Positions 8,001 through 17,021 of a stretch of 64,000 nt of DNA are shown one piece after another. The translations under genes were made by a program, and so were the position numbers. The first letter of the stretch is position 1, and each line of letters begins with the position of its first letter. The stretch lies in assembly GCF_006716465.1 (NCBI RefSeq), contig NZ_VFPB01000001.1, positions 1,274,983-1,338,982 on the forward strand, given 5' to 3'. The notes under the pieces were generated by a model. That model was not told the DNA's origin. It made no database searches and saw only the letters and a program-made list of their open reading frames with translations. Origin of the DNA: Pseudoxanthomonas sp. 3HH-4. Lineage in GTDB: Bacteria > Pseudomonadota > Gammaproteobacteria > Xanthomonadales > Xanthomonadaceae.

Positions 8001-10019
8001 TCAGCGCCAGATCCGGACCTGGTCCGCTTCCTTCGCCTGCATCGGTTGGCCTGCCTTGCAGGTGAAGGCCTGGGCGAAGGCCGGCTGCTGGGTCAGCGGG
8101 CCGTTGGCGCGCCACTGGCCAGGTGCATGCACGTCCACGGCGGCGCGCTGGGCGGCCTCGGTTTCCGACAGGTTCTGCGCCCACAGCGTGGCCCATGCCT
8201 TGTAGAAGGACTGCCTGGCGGCGGCATTGGCTTGCGGCTCGGCGGTGGTGAAGGCATCCCACGCCAGTTCCACACCGGCCAGGTCGGCCAGGTTCTCGTC
8301 CTGGGTCAGCGTGCCGTTGACCTTGATGTTCTTCAGGCCCGGATAGGCGTAAGCGCCATACTGCGTCGCCACCCTGCTGCCCAATGTATTCCATGCGGCC
8401 ACATCGGCTGCGCTCCACCAGTCGCGCAACTGGCCCTTGGCATCGACCATCCGCCCCTTCCCATCGAAACCACGACTCAGCTCGTGGCCGACCAGTGCGC
8501 CGAACGCGCCGTACTGCACGGCAGCCGGTTGCTTTGCGTCGAAGATCTCTTCCTGCAGCACTGCGGCGGTCACGATCAAGCGGTTCTGGGCCAGGTCGTA
8601 CGCCAGCGCAGGCTGCTGCGGCAGCACGTCCCAGCGGCGATCGGCGTTGCCCTTGCCGATACGCTTCATTTCCTCACGATGGCGCCAGGTGGAGGCGATC
8701 AGCATGTTGCCGCCGAAGCTCCCGCGTCCCATCGGCTGCACGCTGTAGTCCAGGTCGCGCCTGGGCGTGCCGACCTCGATCTTCAACTTGTCGAGCTTGG
8801 CTTTGGCTTCGGCCTTTGCGGCCTCGCTCAGCCAGGTGTTGCGTTCGATGCCGCGACCCAGTGCGTCGCGCACCTGGCCGGCGATCTGCTCGGCCCGGCG
8901 CTTGTGCTCGCTGGGCACGTAGCGCTCGGCGTACTCCTTGCCGAGCATCGGGCCGGCAGCGAGGTTGATGGCATCCAGCACTTGGCGCCAGCGTGGTGCC
9001 GGGGCCGCTTCGCCACGCAGCACGCGGCCGCGGAATTCGAATTCGGCATCGCGGAAGGGCTTTGCCAGGTACGGTGCCATGGCGTCACCCACGCGCCAGC
9101 GCAGATAGGCCTTCCACTGGTCCGGCTTCAGGCTGCCGACGAGGCTATCGAGGCGCGTGAACAGTGCAGGGTCGGCCATCGACACGGTGTCGTCGGTGAC
9201 GCCCTGCACCTTGAGGAAGGCATCCAGTTGCAGATTGCGGTACTGCTTGCCCAGATCTTTCGTGGGCACGGGTGCGTAGTTGGCGAACGGGCTGCGCAAG
9301 TCCACCAACGGCTTGGACACCTGAGCCAGCTTGGTTTCCAGGTCGATGACCAGTGCGGATTCGGCATCCAGTTTGTTGGCCGGCGTGCCGGTCAGGGCCA
9401 GCACCTGCTTCACGTAGGTGCGGTAGCGGCCCAGCAGTTCGCGGGTGTCGGCATCGGTGCGGGTGTAGTAGGCCGGGTCGGGCAGGCCCAGGCCACCCTG
9501 CATGAAGTAGCCGATGTGGCGGTCCAACGCCTGCAGGTCCACGTCAGGACTGAAGTTGAAGGTTACCGGCACGCCGACCTGATGCAGCGCGGCGATGGCC
9601 GGCGCCACATCCTTGGGCTTCTTGATGGCGTTGATGCGGTCCAGCAATGGCGCAATGGGTCTGGAACCATCCGCTTCCACGGCGGCTTCGTCCAGGCCGC
9701 TGGCCCAGAAGTCCCCGAGCAGCTTCTGGACGTTGCCCTGCGGGGCCTTCATGGCGCCATCCAGCAGGGCGCGCTGCTGCTCCAGGGTGCGTTCGCGGAA
9801 GGCACCCAGCACGCTGACGCTGCCGATACCGGCAGGCAGGCTGTTGTTCTTCAGCCAGTCCGCATTGGTGGCGGTATAGAAGTCGGTGCACTGCGCGCTC
9901 ACGGCAGGTGCGGTCGCGCGCTTCTTGCGCTGCGCTTCGGCTTGGGGAGCGCCCAGTGCGATGACGAGGGCGAAGGCGATCAGGGTGGGGCGGCCGAGAG
10001 CGGGGCGCGGGCTGGGCAT
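8001..10019 (-). CDS. M13 peptidase homologue with broken zinc motif (likely pseudoenzyme)
   Basis: A 672-residue exported protein with a signal peptide (cleavage near residue 29) and the full length of a neprilysin/PepO-type M13 metallopeptidase. M13 enzymes need HExxH plus a downstream ExxxD. Here the motif reads HELSR at residues 512-516: the second zinc ligand is arginine (codon CGT at 8472-8474). The ExxxD helix is kept as ENLADLAG. The substrate-binding NAYY of the active paralogue at 11631-13736 is replaced by LAYD. The C-terminal Cys/Trp signature is kept. Loss of both elements argues for a folded but inactive protein, perhaps a binding or inhibitory partner. It is not frameshifted, so it is probably maintained. 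Confidence 0.9.
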   Translation of the reverse strand: MPSPRPALGRPTLIAFALVIALGAPQAEAQRKKRATAPAVSAQCTDFYTATNADWLKNNSLPAGIGSVSVLGAFRERTLEQQRALLDGAMKAPQGNVQKLLGDFWASGLDEAAVEADGSRPIAPLLDRINAIKKPKDVAPAIAALHQVGVPVTFNFSPDVDLQALDRHIGYFMQGGLGLPDPAYYTRTDADTRELLGRYRTYVKQVLALTGTPANKLDAESALVIDLETKLAQVSKPLVDLRSPFANYAPVPTKDLGKQYRNLQLDAFLKVQGVTDDTVSMADPALFTRLDSLVGSLKPDQWKAYLRWRVGDAMAPYLAKPFRDAEFEFRGRVLRGEAAPAPRWRQVLDAINLAAGPMLGKEYAERYVPSEHKRRAEQIAGQVRDALGRGIERNTWLSEAAKAEAKAKLDKLKIEVGTPRRDLDYSVQPMGRGSFGGNMLIASTWRHREEMKRIGKGNADRRWDVLPQQPALAYDLAQNRLIVTAAVLQEEIFDAKQPAAVQYGAFGALVGHELSRGFDGKGRMVDAKGQLRDWWSAADVAAWNTLGSRVATQYGAYAYPGLKNIKVNGTLTQDENLADLAGVELAWDAFTTAEPQANAAARQSFYKAWATLWAQNLSETEAAQRAAVDVHAPGQWRANGPLTQQPAFAQAFTCKAGQPMQAKEADQVRIWR

Positions 10020-10188
10020 CAGGAGAATCCAGGGGTTCAGGGGTCGGGCGATTCTAGCAAGCGTGCCCCATCTGCCCGGTCACGTTTCCCCACATCTGCC
10101 AGCGGTCTTGGCGACGCATTCATGCGCTGTGTCACAGAGCGCACATGCCGTGGTGGGCAGGCGTCCGTGCGCCCGCCCACCCAGGACG

Positions 10189-11445
10189 TCACAACGCCAA
10201 CTGCCCCTTGTCCACGATGACCTTGCCGTCCAGCGTCACCGTGCTGCCGGGCAGGAAGAAATTCATGCCGTAGGCGAGGGCGTTGTCGCCGCCTGCCCAC
10301 AGGTTGTTGCCCAGACCCAGGGTCACCGTGCCGGCCGGCACCCAGTTGCTCACCTGGCTGCCGGAAGGCAATTTGACGTTCGGATTGATGCCCATGTCGA
10401 AGAACGAGACTTCGTTCTTGCGGGCATCGCCCACCGCATCGAATTCGGCTTTCAGTGCTGCGAAGCCAGGCCCTGTCCCGGTGAGTGCGGTGATCTTGCC
10501 GCCGGCGACGGTCACGGCGAGGTCGTCGATGGCCTGCCCGCGGAAGTAGTCGCGGGTGGCGACGATGCGGCCTTCGCCGGTGCCTGCGACGGGCGTGGTG
10601 TAGACCTCGCCGGCAGGCAGGAAGACCTGCAGTGCAGGTCCGCCGCTGCGGATGTCCTCAGGTGAAATGACACCGTCGCTGACCAGCACCGGGCGTCCCT
10701 GGATCCGCATCCGGTAATCGGTGCCGTTGGGGTGGCTGATGTGCAGCTCGTTGCCGGCGGCCAGCGCGCCTTTCACCGCCTGTCCCCGGGTCTGCAGCGC
10801 GGCATGATCCACGTTGACACCCTCCCAGAACGTCCTGGCCAGCTCGGTTTCGGACATGCCCAGTCGTTGCGCGCGCCATGGCGTGGGATACAGGCCGTTG
10901 CCGATCTCCACCTGGCGCACGTTCTCCTTCATGAACGCCTGGCCGATGGCTTCCCCGGCCTTGCCGCGCGCCGCCACGCGCTGCGGGTCCGCACCCTCGA
11001 ACAGGTTTTCCGAGGTGCCGTTGCTCAACGAGATGACCACGTCGAAGACCTTCGACAGCGCCAGGTCCAGCGCCGGCGCCTGGCTGTCGAACTGCGCCGG
11101 TACATCAAAGAACATCCGCTTGGCGAGCCGGTCGCTGGTGTATTCGATCATCGGGAAAGCGCCTACGCGTCGCACCTGCAGCGCGATGTCTTCCAGCAGT
11201 TCGGCATCGTGGGTCCTGCCGACGATGATGACGGCATCACCCTCCTTGACCGCTGCGCTGGCAACCAGACGCTGGGCAAGCTGCTCCAGGTCAACGGGCG
11301 GCGCGGCGGGTTCGGAGGGCTCGGCGGCGGTGGATTCAGCCGTGGCCTGCGCGTCCGCAGGGGGCGGTGTTTCCTGTTTCTGGCACGCGGCCAGCACGAC
11401 GCAGGCGATCGCGGCGCCCAGTATCGACACGGTGAGACGGGTCAT
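10189..11445 (-). CDS. M29 aminopeptidase-like lipoprotein, metal ligands apparently lost
   Basis: A 418-residue lipoprotein: signal peptide with lipobox VLAAC, mature N-terminal Cys near residue 20, followed by a Pro/Ala/Glu-rich linker. The C-terminal half follows the M29 (aminopeptidase T) pattern, with a PAGEVYTTP strand, a MGINPN motif and a terminal VTLDGKVIVDKG. As I recall the family, a His in a strand after MGINPN-like residues and an HxD near the end bind metal; the equivalent stretches here read TVTLGLG and YGMNFFL, with no His. Peptidase activity is therefore doubtful. The ATG at 11445 is chosen over a longer frame because AGGAGG lies just upstream and the lipoprotein signal starts there. 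Confidence 0.75.
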   Translation of the reverse strand: MTRLTVSILGAAIACVVLAACQKQETPPPADAQATAESTAAEPSEPAAPPVDLEQLAQRLVASAAVKEGDAVIIVGRTHDAELLEDIALQVRRVGAFPMIEYTSDRLAKRMFFDVPAQFDSQAPALDLALSKVFDVVISLSNGTSENLFEGADPQRVAARGKAGEAIGQAFMKENVRQVEIGNGLYPTPWRAQRLGMSETELARTFWEGVNVDHAALQTRGQAVKGALAAGNELHISHPNGTDYRMRIQGRPVLVSDGVISPEDIRSGGPALQVFLPAGEVYTTPVAGTGEGRIVATRDYFRGQAIDDLAVTVAGGKITALTGTGPGFAALKAEFDAVGDARKNEVSFFDMGINPNVKLPSGSQVSNWVPAGTVTLGLGNNLWAGGDNALAYGMNFFLPGSTVTLDGKVIVDKGQLAL

Positions 11446-11576
11446 GGCAGTCCTCCTTCGATGGATGGAAGCACAGCCGTACAACGCCCCCTCGATGCGT
11501 GGCCAGCACAGGGGTGACGCCCGGAACACTCTCGAACGGCCGACCGTCGGGCGGACCGTAACCGCGGATGCGCAAA

Positions 11577-11608
11577 AGGAAAGGCCCGGACATCGCCGGG
11601 CCTTTCCT
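11577..11608 (-). terminator. Terminator after the active M13 gene
   Basis: The stem AGGAAAGGCCCGG/CCGGGCCTTTCCT, read on the minus strand, ends in CCTTTTGCG. It lies 23 bases after the stop of the M13 gene at 11631-13736, separating it from the M29-like gene. Confidence 0.8.
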
Positions 11609-11630
11609 GCATCGCACGCTTGCGCGGGAC

Positions 11631-13736
11631 TTACCAGATCACGACATGCTGGTTGCCGCTGCGCACCATGGCGTCACCCGCCTTGCAGGAGAACGCCGCC
11701 GCGAACGCCGGCAGGTTCGACGGTGCACCGATCGCGCGGAACTGCGCCGGGGCGTGTTCGTCGGTGGCGATGCGGTTCTTGAGTTCCTCCGGAGTGAAGT
11801 TGCGGCGCCACACGGTGGCCCAGTTGAGGAAGAAGCGCTGGTCGCGCGTCAGGCCGTCGGTCTTCGGGTCAGGCGTGTCGCCGGCTGCCGCCTTCATCGC
11901 GTCGTAGGCCGTGGCCAGGCCACCGAGATCGGCGATGTTCTCGCCCAGCGTGTGCTTGCCGTTGATCTTCTGGCCGTCGCTGGTGCGGTAATCATTGAAC
12001 TGCGCGATCAGCTTGTCGGTGCGGGACGAGAAGCCCTTGGCGTCGGCCGGGGTCCACCAGTTCTCGAACTTGCCGCTCGGTCCGAAGCGGCTGCCCTGGT
12101 CGTCGTAGCCGTGGGTCATCTCGTGGCCGATCACCGCGCCGATGCCGCCGTAGTTCATTTCATCCGACGCGTTGGGGTCGAAGAACGGCGGCTGCAGGAT
12201 GGCGGCCGGGAACACGATCTCGTTCTGCAGCGGGTTGTAGTAAGCATTGACCATCTGCGGCGGCATGCCCCATTCGGTACGGTCCACCGGCTTGCCGATC
12301 TTGCCCAGGTTCCACTTGTAGTTGAATTCCATGGCCGAGATCACGTTGCCGATGTAGCTGTCGCGGCCGGTCGACAGGCCGGTCCAGTCGCGCCACTTGT
12401 CGGGGTAGCCGATCTTGGTGGTGAACGCGGCCTGCTTTTCCATCGCCTTGGCCTTGGTCTCGTCGCTCATCCATTCCAGGTTCTGGATGCGGGCTTTCAG
12501 CGCGGTGCCCAAGTTGGCCACCAGCGTCTCCATCTTCGCCTTCGACTCCGGCGAGAAGGCGACTTTCACGTACATCTGGCCCAGCGCCTCGCCGCTCTGG
12601 TTCTCGATGGTGCCCAGCACGCGCTTCCAGCGTGGCTCGATCTCCTTCTGGCCGCGCAGCGTCTTGGCGTAGAAATTGAAGTTCTCGTTGGCGAAGGCGT
12701 CGCTCAGGTAGGGAGATGCACCGTCGATGGTGTGGAAGCGCAGGTAGGCGCGCCACGCGGCGGGGTCGGTTTCGCCCAGCATCGTGCTGACTTCCTGGTG
12801 GAAGGCGGGCACGGCCAGCGAGAACTTCTCCTGCGGCGCCACGCCCTGCGAAGCGAAGAACTTCGTCCACGAGAAGTTCGGCGTCAGCTTGTCCGCATCG
12901 GCCAACGTCACCGGGTTGTAGTACAGCGACACGTCGCGCGACATTTCCTCGTTCGATTTGGACACCTTCGCCAGGCGCGTCTCGAAGGCCATGATGTCGG
13001 TGGCCTGCTTCTGCGCATCGGTCGCGGCCACCCCGGACAGCTCCAGGACTTTGGCGATGTGCTTCACGTATTCGTCGCGGATGGTCTTCTTGTCGGCGTC
13101 GAAGTAGAAATTCTTGTCCGGCAGGCCCAGGCCGCCCTGGAACGCGTAGGCGATGTTGGTGTCGGGCTTGTTGAAGTCGGCTTCGGCACCGAAACCGAAC
13201 AGGAAGGCCTGGCCCTTGGCGGCAGACTCGTTGAGGTACGCCACGATGGCGTCCTTGTCCTGCAGGCCGTCGATGGCCGTCAGCATGGGTTTGATCGGCT
13301 CGATGCCTTGGGCGTTGACCTTGGCCTCATCCATGCCGGTCGCCCACAGGTCGCCGACGATCTTCTCCACGCCGGTCGCGCCCGGGTGCGCGGCGGCCTG
13401 CTCGGCCAGTTGCTTCTGGATGGCGGTGGAGCGCTCGGCCAGCATCTCGAACGCGCCCCAGCTGGTGCGGTCGCTGGGAATCGCATTGGCGGCCAGCCAG
13501 GTGCCGTTCGCGTAGCCGGCGAAGTCGGTGCAGGCGTTCTTGGTGGTATCCAGGTCGCCGATCTGGAAACGGTTCACGCCCGGCAGGGTGCTCTCGTCCA
13601 GCTTCAGCTCCAGCGCGGCCGGCGCCTTGGCGGCGGTATCGGCGGCGGGCGCGGCGTCTTCCTTCTTGGCGCAGGCGGCCAGCACGGTGGCCACGGCGAG
13701 CGACAGCATCAGGATCTGGGGTTTGCGGGCAATCAC
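11631..13736 (-). CDS. M13 family zinc metallopeptidase lipoprotein (PepO-like)
   Basis: A 701-residue exported oligopeptidase of the neprilysin family. Seen: signal peptide with lipobox VLAAC, so it is probably anchored in the envelope; substrate-binding NAYYNP; the zinc motif HEMTH within GAVIGHEMTHGYDDQG; the third ligand and catalytic Asp in GENIADLGG; and a C-terminal CKAGDAMVR...VVIW. All catalytic elements are present, unlike the paralogue at 8001-10019. It starts with GTG at 13736, with GGAG upstream. Likely role: trimming of peptides in the periplasm or at the membrane. Confidence 0.93.
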   Translation of the reverse strand: MIARKPQILMLSLAVATVLAACAKKEDAAPAADTAAKAPAALELKLDESTLPGVNRFQIGDLDTTKNACTDFAGYANGTWLAANAIPSDRTSWGAFEMLAERSTAIQKQLAEQAAAHPGATGVEKIVGDLWATGMDEAKVNAQGIEPIKPMLTAIDGLQDKDAIVAYLNESAAKGQAFLFGFGAEADFNKPDTNIAYAFQGGLGLPDKNFYFDADKKTIRDEYVKHIAKVLELSGVAATDAQKQATDIMAFETRLAKVSKSNEEMSRDVSLYYNPVTLADADKLTPNFSWTKFFASQGVAPQEKFSLAVPAFHQEVSTMLGETDPAAWRAYLRFHTIDGASPYLSDAFANENFNFYAKTLRGQKEIEPRWKRVLGTIENQSGEALGQMYVKVAFSPESKAKMETLVANLGTALKARIQNLEWMSDETKAKAMEKQAAFTTKIGYPDKWRDWTGLSTGRDSYIGNVISAMEFNYKWNLGKIGKPVDRTEWGMPPQMVNAYYNPLQNEIVFPAAILQPPFFDPNASDEMNYGGIGAVIGHEMTHGYDDQGSRFGPSGKFENWWTPADAKGFSSRTDKLIAQFNDYRTSDGQKINGKHTLGENIADLGGLATAYDAMKAAAGDTPDPKTDGLTRDQRFFLNWATVWRRNFTPEELKNRIATDEHAPAQFRAIGAPSNLPAFAAAFSCKAGDAMVRSGNQHVVIW

Positions 13737-13897
13737 GTTCTACTCCGGCCCCGGGCAGGGCAATGGAAAAAAGGAACCCCCTGGGTGGGGGCGTGCCGCG
13801 ACTCTACGCCTGTCCCGGGGAGGGCAGGTGTGTCGAAGGTCATGCCTCCCCGCCCCGCAGGGCCCATACTGGGTGCACGTTCGAGGAGGGCATTTGC

Positions 13898-15271
13898 ATG
13901 CAGGTCCATTTCCACGGCGCCGCCGGCGAAGTCACCGGCTCCATGCACCTGGTCGAGGCGGCCGGCAAGCGCATCCTGCTGGACTGCGGCCTGATCCAGG
14001 GGAGTCGCGAGGCCGAGGCGCGCAATGCCGAGCCATTCCCGTTCGACCCGGCCACGCTGGACGCGGTGGTGTTGAGCCACGCCCATATCGACCACGTCGG
14101 CCGGTTGCCGCTGCTGGTCAAGCGCGGGTTCCGGGGCCCCATCCATACCCAGGGCGCCAGCGCGGAACTGCTGCCGATCATGCTGCTGGACACGGCATCG
14201 CTGTCCGAATCCGAGGCTGAGCGCGCCAACCGCGACCGTCGCCGTGGCGAGCCGGAAGCACAGCCTCTGTTTTCCGCGCAGGACGTGCACGCGACCCTGC
14301 GCCAGGTTCAGCCGCTGCCCTACGACGAACGCACGACCATCCTGCCGGGCGTGGACATCACCCTGCGAGATGCGGGCCATATCCTCGGTTCGGCGATCGT
14401 CGAGCTGTGGGCCGAAGGGCGCAAGCTGGTGTTCTCCGGCGACCTGGGACCGAAGGGTACGCCGATCCTGCGCGACCCCGCCGTGGTCACGCAGGCCGAC
14501 CTGCTGTTGATGGAATCGACTTACGGCGACCGCAATCACCGCGACCGCCCGGAGACGATCCGCGAACTCGGCGAGATCTTCGACCATGCGTGGCGCGACC
14601 GCGGCAACGTGCTGATACCCGCTTTCGCGGTCGGGCGCACGCAGGAACTGCTGTACTGGTTCGCCCGGCACTGGGAGGCGTGGAAGCTGTCGCGCTGGCG
14701 CATCTTCCTGGACAGCCCGATGGCGGCCAAGGTGGTGAATGTCTACGCGCGCCACCACGGACTGTTCGATGAGGATGCGCGGCGGGTGTGGTCGCAGGCG
14801 CCCAATCCGTTCCGCCTGCCCAACCTGCACGTGTCGGAGACCACGCAGCAGTCGATGGCCATCAACCAGATCGAGAACGGCGCCATCATCATCGCCGGTT
14901 CCGGCATGGCCAATGGTGGACGCATCCAGCATCACCTGCGCTACAACCTGGGGCGCCGCAACGCCCACATCGTGTTCGTCGGCTATCAGGCACAAGGCAC
15001 GCTGGGCCGGCGGCTGGTGGATGGCGCTTCGTGGGTCCGCATCCACGGCCGCGACTATCGCGTGAACGCCCAGCGCCACACGGTCGGCGGCCTGTCCGCG
15101 CATACCGATCAGCGCGGCCTGCTGGCGTGGTACGACAACTTCCAGCCGTCGCCGCCACTAGTGCTCGTGCATGGCGAAGACAAGGCGCGTGAAGCGCTTG
15201 CGGGCGAGATCGGGGAGCGCCACGGCGCGCCGGTGGAACTGGCGAGGCCGGGAATGGTGTTGGACGTCTGA
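13898..15271 (+). CDS. Beta-CASP metallo-beta-lactamase RNA nuclease-like protein
   Basis: A 457-residue member of the CPSF73/YSH1-like family (metallo-beta-lactamase plus beta-CASP), predicted to process RNA. Seen: an N-terminal HGAAGEVTGS strand; the metal motif HAHIDH near residue 63; GHILGSA and FSGDLG for the remaining metallo-beta-lactamase motifs; PAFAVGRTQELL starting the beta-CASP insert; and a C-terminal GLSAHTDQ His motif. The reading frame runs 45 codons further upstream, but ATG 13898 has AGGAGGG eight bases before it and starts the conserved fold. It is divergent from the M13 gene. Confidence 0.92.
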   Translation: MQVHFHGAAGEVTGSMHLVEAAGKRILLDCGLIQGSREAEARNAEPFPFDPATLDAVVLSHAHIDHVGRLPLLVKRGFRGPIHTQGASAELLPIMLLDTASLSESEAERANRDRRRGEPEAQPLFSAQDVHATLRQVQPLPYDERTTILPGVDITLRDAGHILGSAIVELWAEGRKLVFSGDLGPKGTPILRDPAVVTQADLLLMESTYGDRNHRDRPETIRELGEIFDHAWRDRGNVLIPAFAVGRTQELLYWFARHWEAWKLSRWRIFLDSPMAAKVVNVYARHHGLFDEDARRVWSQAPNPFRLPNLHVSETTQQSMAINQIENGAIIIAGSGMANGGRIQHHLRYNLGRRNAHIVFVGYQAQGTLGRRLVDGASWVRIHGRDYRVNAQRHTVGGLSAHTDQRGLLAWYDNFQPSPPLVLVHGEDKAREALAGEIGERHGAPVELARPGMVLDV

Positions 15272-15311
15272 GGGTTGCACGCATGGCCCGTGCCGGAGCC
15301 GGTACCGGACC

Positions 15312-17021
15312 TCACACCCGCGTGGCGGACGTTCCGATAGCGTCGGGCTCGCCGGTATGGCTGACGCTGCGGTTGCGGCCGGCCTGCTTGGCCCGGTAGA
15401 GCGCGGCGTCGGCTCGGTCGAACACGTCTTCCGGCCCGGCGTCGTCGCCACTCATGTGGGTGTGGATGCCGATACTGGCGGTGAACGGCGGTGATGTGCC
15501 CGCGCTGGTGCCGTGGGGCTTCCGGCCCTGGTTGGCCAGATCCACGTGGATGGTGGTGGCAATGGTGGCCGCTGCCTGCGCCGAGGTTTCCGGCAGCAGC
15601 AGTGCGAACTCATCGCCACCCAGGCGCGCCACCAGATCGCGCGGTCGCCGCGCGCGGCTGCGCAGGATGCGGCCCAGCGCCTTCAATGCGGCATCGCCTG
15701 CGGCGTGTCCCTGGGTGTCGTTCAATTGCTTGAAGTGGTCGATGTCCATCACCAGCAGCGACAGCGGCTGGTCACTGCGACGTGCGACGCGCAACTCCTG
15801 GTCCAGCGCGTGATCGAAACGGGTGCGGTTGGCGAGCCCCGTCAATGCATCCGACTGCGCCTGCTTGTGGGTCCTGCGCAGCAGCCGGTAGATCCACAGC
15901 GATGCGCCCAGGGCGAGCACCAGCAATGCCGGCACAGGAGAAAACCAGACGTGTCCGTAGCGCAGCAGCAGTACCGAAATCACCACGGTGCCTGCCATGG
16001 TCAGTACCGTGGGAAGCCAGATACGGCGCAGCCCCGGCAGCAGGGACAGCAACAACGGCAGTGCGGCCAGCGCCGCGGACAAGCCTGCCTGCCATCCTTC
16101 TCCCAGCGGGGTGATGGCGGCGTCCTTGATCAGCATGTTCAACAGATTGGCTTGGTAGTCCGCGCCACTCATGCTGGCGGTTGCCGGCTGGCCGGGCGCA
16201 CGGGTGATCGGCCCCATGCCGGTTGCGCTGACGCCCACGATGATCCAGTTGCCGCGCAGGAGCGAGGCGGGGATGCGCTGATTGAGGACGTCCGTATACG
16301 ACACGTGGCGGAAAGCGTTGGGCGGCGAAGCGAACGGCACGCGCACTTCGTGGTCGCGCACCCACTCGTAAGGCGATGCCGGCGCCAGGTCGGTGGTCAC
16401 CAGCCTGCGTCCCGGCAGCTCCGCATTGGCGCCGGTTGACTGTTCCAACTGGAGCAAAGCCAGCGCAAGTGCCGGCCAGTGGGGTGAGCCCAGGCCGGCA
16501 CGCAGGTAGACGCTGCGTGCCACGCCATCTTCATCCAGCACCATCTCGGCGTGGCCCAGAGAAGCGGCCGAGGCGGCGAATTCCGGGATCGGCATCAGTT
16601 CGACGGTCGCGCCGTTGAGCTGGACGGGCTCGGCGAACACCGGCAGTACCACGCGGCCGCTGCGACTGATCGCACGCGCAAGCAGCGCATCGCCTTCGGG
16701 GTCGAAGAGGGCCGGCTCGGACAACAGGATGTTGAACGCGATGCCCTTCGCGTCGGCCAGCGTCAGCCGGTCGACCAGTTGGGCATGCGTGCGGCGCGAC
16801 CAGGGCCAGCGGCCCAGTTCGGCCAGGCTCTTCTGGTCGATGTCGACCACCACGATGCGAGGGTCGGCGTCCGGAGCCGCGCCGAGCGCCAGCGTGTCGT
16901 AGATCGCGGCGTCCGGCGCCAGGGTCAGGCCGGACAGGGTGACCAGAATCGCCAGCGCAGCCGCGCCCACCGCCGTCAGCAGGCGGGGTTTCCATTTGGG
17001 CGCGGGCGCGGCGGTACTCAC
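15312..17021 (-). CDS. CHASE2-GGDEF diguanylate cyclase
   Basis: A 569-residue membrane protein. Seen: one membrane segment at about residues 12-30; a large periplasmic CHASE2 sensor with PRIVVVDIDQKSLAELGRWPW; three membrane segments at about 300-370; and a GGDEF domain with GGDEF at 468-472 and an RPRD inhibitory site five residues before it. It should make c-di-GMP with product feedback. It starts at GTG 17021, sharing four bases (GTGA) with the stop of the LysM-FecR gene, which implies translational coupling and a shared function. The longer frame upstream lies inside that gene. The sensed ligand is unknown. Confidence 0.93.
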   Translation of the reverse strand: MSTAAPAPKWKPRLLTAVGAAALAILVTLSGLTLAPDAAIYDTLALGAAPDADPRIVVVDIDQKSLAELGRWPWSRRTHAQLVDRLTLADAKGIAFNILLSEPALFDPEGDALLARAISRSGRVVLPVFAEPVQLNGATVELMPIPEFAASAASLGHAEMVLDEDGVARSVYLRAGLGSPHWPALALALLQLEQSTGANAELPGRRLVTTDLAPASPYEWVRDHEVRVPFASPPNAFRHVSYTDVLNQRIPASLLRGNWIIVGVSATGMGPITRAPGQPATASMSGADYQANLLNMLIKDAAITPLGEGWQAGLSAALAALPLLLSLLPGLRRIWLPTVLTMAGTVVISVLLLRYGHVWFSPVPALLVLALGASLWIYRLLRRTHKQAQSDALTGLANRTRFDHALDQELRVARRSDQPLSLLVMDIDHFKQLNDTQGHAAGDAALKALGRILRSRARRPRDLVARLGGDEFALLLPETSAQAAATIATTIHVDLANQGRKPHGTSAGTSPPFTASIGIHTHMSGDDAGPEDVFDRADAALYRAKQAGRNRSVSHTGEPDAIGTSATRV

